DNA from: JAOUEA01 sp035249905
Lineage (GTDB): Bacteria; Actinomycetota; UBA4738; HRBIN12
Length of the DNA: 64,000 nt
NCBI GenBank assembly: GCA_035249905.1
Contig: DATFFT010000018.1
Location: 1 to 64,000, forward strand
Reading direction: 5' to 3'
Below the pieces are notes generated by a model, which was given only the letters and a program-made list of their open reading frames with translations, was not told the DNA's origin and made no database searches. Shown one piece after another: positions 22,971 through 30,876 of the stretch; the first letter of the stretch is position 1, and the number at the start of each line of letters is the position of its first letter. The translations under genes were made by a program, and so were the position numbers.

Positions 22971-24320
22971 GTGTCCAGCGCCCTCGACCGCATCTTCAAG
23001 GCGTATGACGTGCGTGGCGTCGTTCCCGACGATCTCGACGCCGCGCTGGCCCGAGACATCGGCGCGGCGTTCGCCCACTGGACCGGCGCCTCGACGATCG
23101 TCGTCGGGCGCGACTGCCGCCTGAGCTCGCCCGAGCTCGCCCGAGCGATCTCCGAGGGCGCGACGTCGCAGGGTGTCGACGTCGTCGACCTGGGGCTCGC
23201 ATCGACCGACCTGCTCTACTTCGCGTCCGGGCGGCTCGACCTACCGGGCATCATGCTCACCGCCAGCCACAACCCGAAGCAGTACAACGGCCTGAAGTTC
23301 TGCCTCGCGGGTGCCAAACCGGTCGGCGAGGAGACCGGACTGCGTGACATCAGGCGCCTCGTCGAGACGGGCACGGAGCCGCAGGCCGAATCCGGCAGGG
23401 TGGAACATCGGGAGATGCTCGATGAGTTCGTCGAGCACGTGCTCTCGTTCGTCGACGTCGAGGCGATGCGCCCGCTCACGGTGGTGGCCGACACCGCCAA
23501 CGGCATGGGGGGACTCGTGGTCCCGGCCGTGATGTCGAGGCTGCCCGTCACGCTGCACCACCTGTTCCCGGAGCTCGACGGCACGTTCCCGAACCACCCG
23601 GCGGACCCGATCGACCCCGAGAACCAGAAGGACCTCAAGGCAGCGGTGCTCGAGCACGGGGCCGACGTGGGGCTCGCCTTCGACGGCGACGCCGACCGGG
23701 TGTTCCTGGTCGACGAGCGGGCCGAGGATGTGAGCGGGTCGCTGCTCACGGCGCTCGTCGCGATCGCGATGCTCGATCGCGAGCCGGGCGCCAAGGTCGT
23801 GCACAACCTGATCTGTTCCTGGACCGTGCCCGAGGTGATCCGTGAGCACGGCGGCGTACCCGTGCGCACACGCGTCGGGCACTCGTTCATCAAGCAGGTG
23901 ATGGCCGAGACCGGGGCGATCTTCGGTGGGGAACATTCCGGTCACTACTACTTCCGCGACAACTACCGGGCGGACTCCGGGCTCATCGCGGCGGTCGTCG
24001 CCATGGGGGAGCTCTCCACGTCCGGTCGCGCGCTGTCCGAGCTGTTGGCACCGCTGCGCCGGTACTTCGCGTCGGGCGAGATCAACTCGGTCGTCGACGA
24101 CCAGCAGGCGCGGATCGAGGTCGTCGCCGGTCACTTCGCCGACGGACGCCAGGACCGACTCGACGGCCTGACGGTAGAGTTCGACGACTGGTGGTGCAAC
24201 GTGCGCCCCTCGAACACCGAACCGCTGCTCAGGCTGAACGCCGAGGCTCGCACGCCCGAGCTGCTCGCCGAGAAGAGCGCCGAGGTGCTCGAGCTGATCC
24301 GGGGTGGCGGTCCGTCGTGA
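22971..24320 (+). CDS. manB: Phosphomannomutase/phosphoglucomutase
   Basis: A 449-residue alpha-D-phosphohexomutase. All four family loops are present: the phosphoserine loop TASHNPKQYNG (Ser about residue 99), the metal loop DGDADRVFLVD, the sugar-specificity loop GGEHSGHYYFRD, and the phosphate loop RPSNTEPLLRL. It interconverts mannose-6-P and mannose-1-P (often glucose phosphates too), feeding GDP-mannose for envelope glycans together with the nucleotidyltransferase at 6199 and the isomerase at 24534. Start at GTG 22971 is chosen from the promoter geometry; ATG 22962 would add three residues. Gene neighbours DUF3499, Trm112-like and SIS isomerase repeat the order seen in other actinobacteria. 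Confidence 0.92.
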   Translation: MSSALDRIFKAYDVRGVVPDDLDAALARDIGAAFAHWTGASTIVVGRDCRLSSPELARAISEGATSQGVDVVDLGLASTDLLYFASGRLDLPGIMLTASHNPKQYNGLKFCLAGAKPVGEETGLRDIRRLVETGTEPQAESGRVEHREMLDEFVEHVLSFVDVEAMRPLTVVADTANGMGGLVVPAVMSRLPVTLHHLFPELDGTFPNHPADPIDPENQKDLKAAVLEHGADVGLAFDGDADRVFLVDERAEDVSGSLLTALVAIAMLDREPGAKVVHNLICSWTVPEVIREHGGVPVRTRVGHSFIKQVMAETGAIFGGEHSGHYYFRDNYRADSGLIAAVVAMGELSTSGRALSELLAPLRRYFASGEINSVVDDQQARIEVVAGHFADGRQDRLDGLTVEFDDWWCNVRPSNTEPLLRLNAEARTPELLAEKSAEVLELIRGGGPS

Positions 24321-24348
24321 GGCCGGCCCGAACGAGGAAGGAGCGAGC

Positions 24349-24537
24349 GTGACCCTCGATCCACAGCTGCTGGAGATCCTCGTCTGCCCGAACGACCGTG
24401 GCGATCTCGACTATCGGGAGGCCGAGCAGGTGCTCGTCTGCTCCACCTGCGGCTACCGGTATCCGATCCGTGACGACATCCCGGTGATGCTGATCGACGA
24501 GGCTGAGAAGCCGGCGCGGGGCCCGGAGGCGCGGTGA
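24349..24537 (+). CDS. Trm112-like small zinc protein with one altered knuckle
   Basis: A 62-residue Trm112/UPF0434-type protein: LLEILVCPNDRGDL, then LVCSTCGYRYPIRDDIPVMLIDEA. The second zinc knuckle (CSTC) is intact, but the first is CPND where CPxC is usual, so zinc binding may use fewer Cys ligands or Asp. GTG start has a strong GAGGAAGGAG site. It overlaps the isomerase gene by 4 bases (GTGA). Members of the family activate methyltransferases in eukaryotes and archaea; in actinobacteria the gene is fixed between manB and the SIS isomerase and its role is unknown. Confidence 0.85.
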   Translation: MTLDPQLLEILVCPNDRGDLDYREAEQVLVCSTCGYRYPIRDDIPVMLIDEAEKPARGPEAR

Positions 24538-25601
24538 CCCAACTCGACGACGTCGAGGCGCTCAGGGCGCTCGACGCGGGCGACATGCTCGGGGCGGTGG
24601 CGTCGCTCCCACGCCAGGCACGCGAGGGGTACGAGCCCGCCATCGCCACCGAAGGGCTGCCGTTGGCCGACGGGGTGACCGGCATCGCGTTCTGCGGCAT
24701 GGGGGGATCGGGCATCGCCGGCGACGTGCTCCGGGCCGTCTACAGCAACCGGTTGACGGTTCCGGTCGAGGTCGTCCGGTCGCCCGTCGTGCCTGCCTGG
24801 GTCGGGCCGCACAGCCTGGTCGTGTGCTCCTCGTACTCGGGAGGCACGGCCGAAACGCTCGCGTGCTTCGAAGAGGCACGGGAGCGAGGCGCTCGGATCG
24901 TGCCCATCACGTCCGGCGGGCGCCTCGCCGAGCGATCGGCGGAGCTCGGCATCGCCCCGGTCCTGGTTCCCGGTGGCTTCCTGCCGAGGGCGGCGCTCGG
25001 CTTCCTCCTGTTCGCGCTGTTGGGTGCGCTGGAGCGGGTCGGATTGCTCCCGCGCTTGTCCGATGACGTGCACGACGCGGTCGCCGTGATGGACCCGCTC
25101 GTCGAAGCCCTGGGCCCCGCCGTGCCGACCGAGCGGAACGATGCCAAGGCGCTGGCGGCGCGGATCGGCCGACGACAGCCGGTGATCTGGGGCGCCGACG
25201 GCGTGGGATCGGCGGCTGCCTACCGCTGGAAGACGCAGATGAACGAGAACGGCAAGGTGCCGGCGTGGGCTGCCTCGCTCCCGGAGCTCGACCACAACGA
25301 GGTGGTGGGGTGGTCCGATGGGCGGGGCGACGATACCTTCGTGGTCGCGCTGCGCGACGAGGCGGAGCACCCCGACGTCTCGGTGCGGTTCCCGATCTCC
25401 CTCGAGATCGCGCGCGATGCCGGCGCCGCCACCGAGGAGGTCTGGGCCACCGGCCGGAACCGGCTCTCGCGCTTCCTCTCACTCAGCATCATGGGCGACT
25501 ACACGAGCTGCTACATGGGACTCGCCCACGGTGTGGACCCGTCGCCGATCGACGCGATCGTGCGGCTCAAGGCGCTCCTCGAGGAGGTCTCGGCGCCGTG
25601 A
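24534..25601 (+). CDS. SIS-domain phosphomannose/phosphoglucose isomerase-like protein
   Basis: A 355-residue protein with two SIS halves: a glycine-rich FCGMGGSGIAGDVL loop near residue 60 and a serine-rich VVCSSYSGGTAETL loop, followed by a C-terminal phosphoglucose isomerase-like part (KTQMNENGKVPAW, LDHNEVVGW). The architecture matches bifunctional phosphoglucose/phosphomannose isomerases of archaea and actinobacteria and mycobacterial TobH-type proteins. It would interconvert fructose-6-P with mannose-6-P or glucose-6-P upstream of manB. It overlaps its neighbours on both sides by 4 bases, so translation is coupled. Confidence 0.85.
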   Translation: MTQLDDVEALRALDAGDMLGAVASLPRQAREGYEPAIATEGLPLADGVTGIAFCGMGGSGIAGDVLRAVYSNRLTVPVEVVRSPVVPAWVGPHSLVVCSSYSGGTAETLACFEEARERGARIVPITSGGRLAERSAELGIAPVLVPGGFLPRAALGFLLFALLGALERVGLLPRLSDDVHDAVAVMDPLVEALGPAVPTERNDAKALAARIGRRQPVIWGADGVGSAAAYRWKTQMNENGKVPAWAASLPELDHNEVVGWSDGRGDDTFVVALRDEAEHPDVSVRFPISLEIARDAGAATEEVWATGRNRLSRFLSLSIMGDYTSCYMGLAHGVDPSPIDAIVRLKALLEEVSAP

Positions 25602-26434
25602 GCGGTCTCCCGGGCCCGGGCGACGATCTGGGCGCACGGGCGGCGGCCGTCGTGCGGAACCGCACCGATCTCGTCCCGCGCGTCGGCGTCGTCCTCGGAT
25701 CGGGTCTGGCTCCGGCGCTCGGCGACGCGCTCGAGGAGACCGCACGCCTGTCGTTCGAGGAGCTGCCCGGGTTCCCGCCGTCGGGGGTGCCCGGCCATGC
25801 CGGTCGCCTCGTGCTCGGCAGCCTCGCCGACGTGCCGGTCGCGGCGTTCTTCGGACGGGTGCACTTCTACGAGGGGCACGGCATGGACGTGCCCGCGTTG
25901 CTCCCCCGCCTGGCCAAGGAGCTGGGGGCCGACACGATGGTGTTGACGGCCGCCGTGGGCGGCCTGGTGCCCGGGGAAGCTGCGGGCACCGTCGTGGTCC
26001 TGCGTGACCACTTGAACATGATGGGAGTCGCCCCGCTGCGTGGGTGGCGCTACCCCGACGGCATGCCGACGTTCATCAGCGCGACCGAGGTGTACGATGC
26101 GGCGCTCCGCGATCTCGCCCTGGAGCGGGCCCAGGCGCTCGGCATCCCGTCCTCGATCGGCGTCTACGCCGCGATGAGTGGGCCGGCCTACGAGACGCCG
26201 GCCGAGTTGGGTCTGCTGCAGGGGGCGGGGGCGACGGTCGTGGGCATGTCGATGGTGCCGGAATCGCTCCCCGCCATCGCGTTGGGGATGCGCGTGCTCG
26301 GGATCTGCTCGCTGACGAATGCGTTCGGCGAACACATCGAGCACGATCAGGTCGTCCGCGTCTCGAACGAGACGGCGGCGGCGGTGGGCAGGTTGCTCGT
26401 CGACCTGTTCCCTCGCATACGAGAGGAGACGTGA
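25598..26434 (+). CDS. Purine nucleoside phosphorylase (PNP/MTAP class I)
   Basis: A 278-residue trimeric-type PNP. It has VGVVLGSGLAP (phosphate-binding Ser), FFGRVHFYEGHGM (ribose and base pocket), and YAAMSGPAYETPAEL with VVGMSMVPE, the purine-binding and methionine-ribose loop. It phosphorolyses purine nucleosides to free base and ribose-1-phosphate. GTG start overlaps the isomerase stop and its own stop overlaps the start of adenosylhomocysteinase. The coupling makes sense because adenosylhomocysteinase releases adenosine or inosine that a phosphorylase can salvage. Confidence 0.92.
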   Translation: MSGLPGPGDDLGARAAAVVRNRTDLVPRVGVVLGSGLAPALGDALEETARLSFEELPGFPPSGVPGHAGRLVLGSLADVPVAAFFGRVHFYEGHGMDVPALLPRLAKELGADTMVLTAAVGGLVPGEAAGTVVVLRDHLNMMGVAPLRGWRYPDGMPTFISATEVYDAALRDLALERAQALGIPSSIGVYAAMSGPAYETPAELGLLQGAGATVVGMSMVPESLPAIALGMRVLGICSLTNAFGEHIEHDQVVRVSNETAAAVGRLLVDLFPRIREET

Positions 26435-27690
26435 TGACGAGCGACATCCGTGACGTGGGGCTCGCGGCGGCCGGCCGCGACCGCATCGAATGGGCGGGGG
26501 CCGAGATGCCCGTGCTCGAGCTGATCAAGGAGCGGTTCGAGAAGGAACGTCCGCTCGACGGGATCCGGATCGGGGCGTGCCTGCACGTCACTACGGAGAC
26601 CGCGAACCTGATGGTCACCTTGCAGTCGGGCGGCGCAGAGGTGGCGTTGTGCGCCTCGAACCCATTGTCGACCCAGGACGACGTCGCTGCGGCGCTCGTG
26701 GAAGCGGGCATCGACACCTACGCGATCAAGGGTGAGGACACAGCGACGTTCTTCGAGCACATCGGCGCGGTGCTCGACTCCCGGCCGAACATCACGATGG
26801 ACGACGGGGCCGACATGGTGAGCGTGCTCCACAAGGAACGCACGGACCAGATCGCCGAGATCATCGGAGGCACCGAGGAGACCACGACCGGCGTGATCCG
26901 GCTTCGCGCGATGGCGAACGACGGCGCGTTGCGCTACCCGATCGTGAGCGTGAACGACGCCGACACGAAACACCTGTTCGACAATCGCTTCGGAACGGGG
27001 CAGTCGACGATCGACGCGATCATGCGATCCACGAACCGGCTACTCGCCGGGCGCTCGATCGTCGTGTGCGGCTACGGCATGTGCGGACGTGGCGTGGCCT
27101 CGCGCGCTCGCGGCATGGGGGCCCACGTGATCGTCACCGAGGTCGATCCGACGGCTGCGATCGAGGCGGTGATGGAGGGGTATACCGTGATGCCTCTGCG
27201 CGAGGCGGCTCGTGTGGGCGATGTGTTCATCACGGTGACCGGCGACACGACGGTGATCGGGCGCCACCACCTGGAGCTGATGAAGGACGGCGCGTTGCTG
27301 GCCAACTCCGGGCATTTCGACGTCGAGATCGACAAGCCCGCCTTGGAGGCGCTCGGCACCCGAGGGGTCCGGCGCGTGCGTGAGTTCGTCGACGAATACA
27401 CGTTCGCCGACGGGCGCCGGATCTATCTGCTGGGCGAGGGCCGCCTCGTCAATCTCTCGGCTGCCGAAGGGCATCCGGCGGCGGTGATGGACATGTCGTT
27501 CGCGAACCAAGCCCTCGCGGCGGAATGGGTGGTGGCCAACCGCGGGCAGCTCGAGCCCCGCGTCTATCCGGTCCCGGTTGAGATCGACAAGGACGTCGCC
27601 CGCTTGAAGCTCCGGGCGATGGGGGTCGAGATCGACGAGCTCACCGCCGAACAGGAGCGCTACCTGAGCAGCTGGGAGCAGGGCACCTGA
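26434..27690 (+). CDS. ahcY: Adenosylhomocysteinase, short archaeal/Thermotoga-type
   Basis: A 418-residue NAD-dependent hydrolase. Landmarks are CLHVTTETANLMVTL, CASNPLSTQDDVAAAL, MDDGADMVS, VCGYGMCGRGVASRARGMG (NAD loop), and ANSGHFDVEID. The length and the GYGxCGRG loop match the short form of archaea and Thermotoga rather than the 470-residue bacterial form with GYGDVGKG; the C-terminus ends YLSSWEQGT and lacks the usual lysine/tyrosine tail. It cleaves S-adenosylhomocysteine, or S-inosylhomocysteine as reported for some methanogens, so substrate is uncertain. ATG 26434 follows a GAGAGGAG site; the preceding stop overlaps by one base. Confidence 0.92.
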   Translation: MTSDIRDVGLAAAGRDRIEWAGAEMPVLELIKERFEKERPLDGIRIGACLHVTTETANLMVTLQSGGAEVALCASNPLSTQDDVAAALVEAGIDTYAIKGEDTATFFEHIGAVLDSRPNITMDDGADMVSVLHKERTDQIAEIIGGTEETTTGVIRLRAMANDGALRYPIVSVNDADTKHLFDNRFGTGQSTIDAIMRSTNRLLAGRSIVVCGYGMCGRGVASRARGMGAHVIVTEVDPTAAIEAVMEGYTVMPLREAARVGDVFITVTGDTTVIGRHHLELMKDGALLANSGHFDVEIDKPALEALGTRGVRRVREFVDEYTFADGRRIYLLGEGRLVNLSAAEGHPAAVMDMSFANQALAAEWVVANRGQLEPRVYPVPVEIDKDVARLKLRAMGVEIDELTAEQERYLSSWEQGT

Positions 27691-27693
27691 CCC

Positions 27694-28320
27694 ATGGACG
27701 GCCGGGTGTCGATCCGCGCGCACTACGAGCGGTTCCCCGCGACCCTGAAGGGCGCCTTCGTGCTTCGGGGTGAGGACGCCGATCCGCATCAGGTTCGCAT
27801 CCAGACGGCCGGGGTGGCGGAGATGGCCGGCCGGGCGGGCCGTCCCCTGGAGGTGGAGGCGGTCACGCTCGACGTCGCGCCGCACCGCGATCTGTTCGTC
27901 CCGTTCGAGGTGCCGCTGCTCGACCTCGGTTCCGGGTGGTACCGACTCGAGCTCGACGTCACGGTCGACGGCGATGCCGGCGTGGTGCATCCGGGGGAAC
28001 CGTTCGTGGTCGCGTGGCCCCGCGGCTCGATGCGACGGGGGTCCGTCACCGTGCGAGGCGCGATCGTCGCCGGCTCGAACACGGTCACGATCCAGCAGGT
28101 GGATTGCGCCACCGACTCCATGCGCGTGACCTACGGAGCCCCGGCGCGCGTGGCGCTCTCGTTGACCGCCGACGACGTGGCGCTGCCCCAGATCGACGGA
28201 TCGTTCGATGCGGAAGCCGGGCGCGGAGTGGTTGTCACCTATCCGGCGGCCAAGTCCCAGGCACGACTCGCCATCGAAGCACGTGGCGGCGACCGGCCGA
28301 TCGAGATCGACCTTCCCTGA
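27694..28320 (+). CDS. Hypothetical beta-rich protein
   Basis: A 208-residue protein with no recognised family. It has no signal peptide or membrane helix. Alternating hydrophobic strands (for example VTLDVAPHRDLFVPFEVPLL, WYRLELDVTV, VTVRGAIVAGSNTVTI) suggest an all-beta fold with two domains joined near residue 118. Start ATG lies 3 bases after the ahcY stop, so it is probably the last gene of the phosphomannomutase-PNP-ahcY unit. High-GC third positions agree with neighbouring genes, supporting real coding. No catalytic motif is seen and no function is proposed. Confidence 0.65.
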   Translation: MDGRVSIRAHYERFPATLKGAFVLRGEDADPHQVRIQTAGVAEMAGRAGRPLEVEAVTLDVAPHRDLFVPFEVPLLDLGSGWYRLELDVTVDGDAGVVHPGEPFVVAWPRGSMRRGSVTVRGAIVAGSNTVTIQQVDCATDSMRVTYGAPARVALSLTADDVALPQIDGSFDAEAGRGVVVTYPAAKSQARLAIEARGGDRPIEIDLP

Positions 28321-28344
28321 CGGGCTCGTGTCGCACCCGCTCCC

Positions 28345-28350
28345 TATCGT
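28345..28350 (+). promoter_or_regulatory. -10 box for leaderless comF
   Basis: TATCGT ends 6 bases before the GTG start at 28357. No Shine-Dalgarno is present, and the -35 is not clear. Confidence 0.45.
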
Positions 28351-28356
28351 CGGGCC

Positions 28357-29097
28357 GTGCTGGTGCGTGCGCTCGACGTCGTCTTCCCACCGCGGTGCGC
28401 GGGGTGCGGCGCGGCGACCTGGCCGTTCTGCGATGGGTGTCGGCGCGGGCTGATCGTGCTGTCCCCGCCGTGGTGCGAGCGATGCGGAGCCCCCTCGGCC
28501 GATGGTGATCGTTCGCGATGCGAGGACTGCCCTCCCGACGTGGTGACCGTCGCCAGAGCTCCCTTCGCCTTCGAGGGTCCCGCAAGGGCCTCCGTTCATC
28601 AGCTCAAGTACCGAGGGGTGCGTGGCGTGGGGCGGGCGCTGGGGGCGGCGATGGCCTCCTGCTCGCCACCCGGCGCCGACGTGGTGACGTGGGTCCCGTT
28701 GACCAGGCGACGAAAGGCCGAGCGAGGGTTCGATCAGGCGAAGGTACTGGCCAGGGCCGTCGCACGTGAGTCCGGGCTGCCCGTCCGAGGCCTGCTCCGG
28801 CGCGTCGTCGCGACCGGTCCTCAGGCCAAGCGCGACGCCGTGGCGCGCCGGGCGGCGATGCGCGGATCGTTCGTCCTTCGTCATCGGGCGGCCATGCCGT
28901 CCCACGTCCTGCTCGTCGACGACGTGCTCACGACCGGAGCCACGGCAGCCGCGTGCGCCGAAGCGCTGCGAGCCGGTGGGGCGCAGACGGTTTCGCTCCT
29001 CGTGGCGGCCCGGGCCCTCCTGCGGTCGGGCCGACCTGCCTATACTCGACCGGGCCCTCGTCCGGGTCTGTGGTTGCCCGGGGATCTTCCCCGGTAG
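28357..29097 (+). CDS. comF: ComF-family phosphoribosyltransferase-like protein
   Basis: A 246-residue protein. Eight cysteines in four CXXC pairs near the N-terminus (CAGC, CDGC, CERC, CEDC) form a zinc-binding module, followed by a PRTase fold with VTWVPLTRRRKAERGFDQA and the PRPP loop VLLVDDVLTTGAT. ComF is needed for DNA uptake in competent bacteria, but many actinobacterial members have no known competence role. The GTG start is 6 bases downstream of TATCGT (28345-28350), so it is likely leaderless. Its 3' end carries the promoter of the following HPF leader. Confidence 0.85.
   Translation: MLVRALDVVFPPRCAGCGAATWPFCDGCRRGLIVLSPPWCERCGAPSADGDRSRCEDCPPDVVTVARAPFAFEGPARASVHQLKYRGVRGVGRALGAAMASCSPPGADVVTWVPLTRRRKAERGFDQAKVLARAVARESGLPVRGLLRRVVATGPQAKRDAVARRAAMRGSFVLRHRAAMPSHVLLVDDVLTTGATAAACAEALRAGGAQTVSLLVAARALLRSGRPAYTRPGPRPGLWLPGDLPR
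29041..29046 (+). promoter_or_regulatory. -10 box for the HPF leader RNA
   Basis: TATACT, the same hexamer used for tmRNA at 45590, lies inside the end of comF. A start near 29053 would give a leader of about 260 bases before hpf. Confidence 0.45.
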
Positions 29098-29310
29098 TCG
29101 ATGCCAGCCGCGGGCGAAACGACCCACGTAAGGCGACCCTTGGTCGCTGAGCATGGCGCGGTTTAGATGTAAGTCCTGCCTCGCCTCCGGGCGGGAGAGG
29201 GTGTGGGTCGGCGGTCCGCGCGATCGCCGGCGAGCTCCCCGGCAGGCGGGTGTGGGGGCAAAGACCAGGTCAGCCGGCGGAGGGCCCGCCCGAGGGAAGG
29301 GAACGACGAC
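29053..29310 (+). ncRNA. Structured leader RNA upstream of hpf (raiA-motif candidate)
   Basis: The 219 bases between comF and hpf have no gene but many stems: GCGACC/GGTCGC with a CTT loop (29133-29147), CTCGCC/GGCGGG closed by a TCCG tetraloop of the stable UNCG class (about 29181-29196), a GC-rich hairpin near 29225-29245, and an outer pairing of GCGGGC (29110-29115) with GCCCGC (29284-29289). Long conserved leader RNAs of this size precede raiA/hpf genes in Firmicutes and Actinobacteria (the raiA motif). I cannot compare to the published covariance model, so identity is inferred from position, size and structure. The exact ends are estimates. Confidence 0.5.
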
Positions 29311-29316
29311 GAACCG

Positions 29317-29703
29317 ATGGACCTGACCTTCACGGGCCGCGGCCTCCCGGTCACCGACGAGGTGCGTGAGACCGCGGGACACAAGCTGGCCCGGCTGGAG
29401 CGCATGGAGCCCCGGACCACCAGGATCGATCTGGAGATCATCGGCGAGCACTACCCGGCCCCCGACGGTGTGAAGCGGGTGCAGGCGGCGCTGCACATAC
29501 CTCGGAAGACGTTCCGCGCTCGCGCCGAGGCCGACGACGTGCCGACCGCGATCGACCGCGTGGCCGAGAAGCTCGAGCGGCAGCTCCGTGATCATCACGG
29601 CAAACGTCGCGCTTCCATGCACAAGAGCGCACTAGAATCCCCTCACCTGAGCGAGCCGGCAGCCGACGCGGAGGCCGGCGACTCGACCGAGGGGGACCGG
29701 TGA
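29317..29703 (+). CDS. hpf: Ribosome hibernation promoting factor, short form (HPF/RaiA)
   Basis: A 128-residue protein with the HPF/YfiA beta-alpha-beta fold: MDLTFTGRGLPVTDEVRE at the start, HKLARLERMEPRTTRIDLEI, and KLERQLRDHHGKRR. It lacks the C-terminal dimerisation domain of long HPF; after residue 100 comes an acidic low-complexity tail. HPF binds the 30S decoding centre and inactivates ribosomes in stationary phase. The ATG at 29317 follows GAGGGAAGGGAA. Its stop overlaps the GTG of the NarL-type regulator (GTGA). Transcribed from a long structured leader. Confidence 0.88.
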   Translation: MDLTFTGRGLPVTDEVRETAGHKLARLERMEPRTTRIDLEIIGEHYPAPDGVKRVQAALHIPRKTFRARAEADDVPTAIDRVAEKLERQLRDHHGKRRASMHKSALESPHLSEPAADAEAGDSTEGDR

Positions 29704-30392
29704 CCAACGACGCTGGCGGTAAGGACTCCACCGAGAAGCTCCGGGTGATGGTGGTCGACGACCACGCCCTGTTCCGCCGCGGTCTCGAGATGGTGCTGCA
29801 GCAGGAGCCCGACATCGAGCTGGTCGGCGAGGCCTCCGACGGAGCCGAGGCGGTGGAGGTCGCTCAGGAGACCATGCCCGACGTCGTGCTGATGGACGTG
29901 CGCATGCCGAAACGCTCCGGCATCGAGGCGGCCGGCCAGATCCGGGACCTGCTTCCCCACTGCAAGATCCTGATGCTCACGATCAGTGACGAGGAGGGCG
30001 ACCTCTACGACGCGATCAAGGCCGGCGCGAGCGGCTACCTGTTGAAGGAGATCCCGATCGAGGAGGTCGCCGACGCGATCCGCAGCGTCTGGGCCGGGCA
30101 GTCCCGCATCTCCCCGTCGATGGCTTCGAAGCTGCTCACCGAGTTCGCGTCCATGTCGAAGACGGCCGAGGAGCAGCCACGCATGCCTGCGCCCAAGCTC
30201 ACCGACCGCGAGATGGAGGTCCTCGGGCTCGTGGCGCAGGGCCTGAACAACCGCGATATCGCCAAACGGCTGTTCATCAGCGAGAACACCGTCAAGAACC
30301 ACATCCGCAACATCCTCGAGAAGTTGCACCTGCACTCGCGCATGGAGGCGGTCGTCTACGCCGTCCGCGAGAAGATGATCGAGATCAGCTGA
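29700..30392 (+). CDS. NarL/FixJ-family response regulator
   Basis: A 230-residue regulator. The receiver domain starts LRVMVVDDHALFRRGLE, has the phospho-acceptor Asp in DVVLMDVRMPKRSG and the Lys in SGYLLKE; a LuxR-type helix-turn-helix follows (LTDREMEVLGLVAQGLNNRD and SENTVKNHIRNIL, about residues 165-225). No histidine kinase lies nearby, so its partner is encoded elsewhere. GTG start overlaps the hpf stop, so this regulator is produced together with the ribosome hibernation factor, which hints at a stationary-phase or stress role. Confidence 0.92.
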   Translation: MTNDAGGKDSTEKLRVMVVDDHALFRRGLEMVLQQEPDIELVGEASDGAEAVEVAQETMPDVVLMDVRMPKRSGIEAAGQIRDLLPHCKILMLTISDEEGDLYDAIKAGASGYLLKEIPIEEVADAIRSVWAGQSRISPSMASKLLTEFASMSKTAEEQPRMPAPKLTDREMEVLGLVAQGLNNRDIAKRLFISENTVKNHIRNILEKLHLHSRMEAVVYAVREKMIEIS

Positions 30393-30394
30393 CG

Positions 30395-30857
30395 GTGGCC
30401 GATCCGACGATCGAGGCTGCGCGCGACATCCTGGCGGATTCCCTCGTCGAGCTTCGCAAGGCGGTCGACGGATGCACCGCCGACGAGCTGAACGCCCGCC
30501 CGGGCGGCGACGAGACGAACGCGGCTCGCGGTGCTGGTGACCCATGCGATGCACAGCACGCGTTCCTGGCTGAGCCTCGCGACCGGCGCTCCGCTGCCGG
30601 AACGCGACCGACCCTCGGAGTTCCGGGTCGTGATCGACGACGCGGCCACGTTCATGGCCTGGCTCGATGCGATCGGCGAGGAATGCCGGTCGCTGCTCGA
30701 TGGTGACGTGACCTTCGACCCGGGAGCCGTCGGCGAGGCTCCCTGGAGCACGTCTCGGGCCGACGAACCGATCACGGCGGCGTGGGCGCTGCTCCATGCC
30801 CTCGAACATCTCCGGGAGCACGTGGGGCACGCGCAGCTCACCCGGCAGCTCCTCTGA
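30395..30857 (+). pseudogene. DinB-like protein gene split by a +1 frameshift
   Basis: The N-terminal part (MADPTIEAARDILADSLVEL to about 44 residues ending GGDETNA) is in one frame and the rest (LAVLVTHAMHSTRSWLSLA onward to residue about 153) is in the next. The junction is GCGG at 30521-30524; removing one G restores the family pattern DETN-x-LAVLVTHA. The protein resembles DinB-family metal-dependent proteins (histidines in VTHAMHST and ALEHLREHVGHAQL near the end). Either an assembly error or a recent lesion, since the second half is otherwise intact with normal codon use. Start GTG 30395 follows the regulator by 2 bases. Confidence 0.7.
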
Positions 30858-30864
30858 GCTCCGA

Positions 30865-30870
30865 TACCCT
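30865..30870 (+). promoter_or_regulatory. -10 box for leaderless ThDP enzyme gene
   Basis: TACCCT ends 6 bases before the ATG at 30877, with no ribosome site between. Confidence 0.4.
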
Positions 30871-30876
30871 GGCGCC

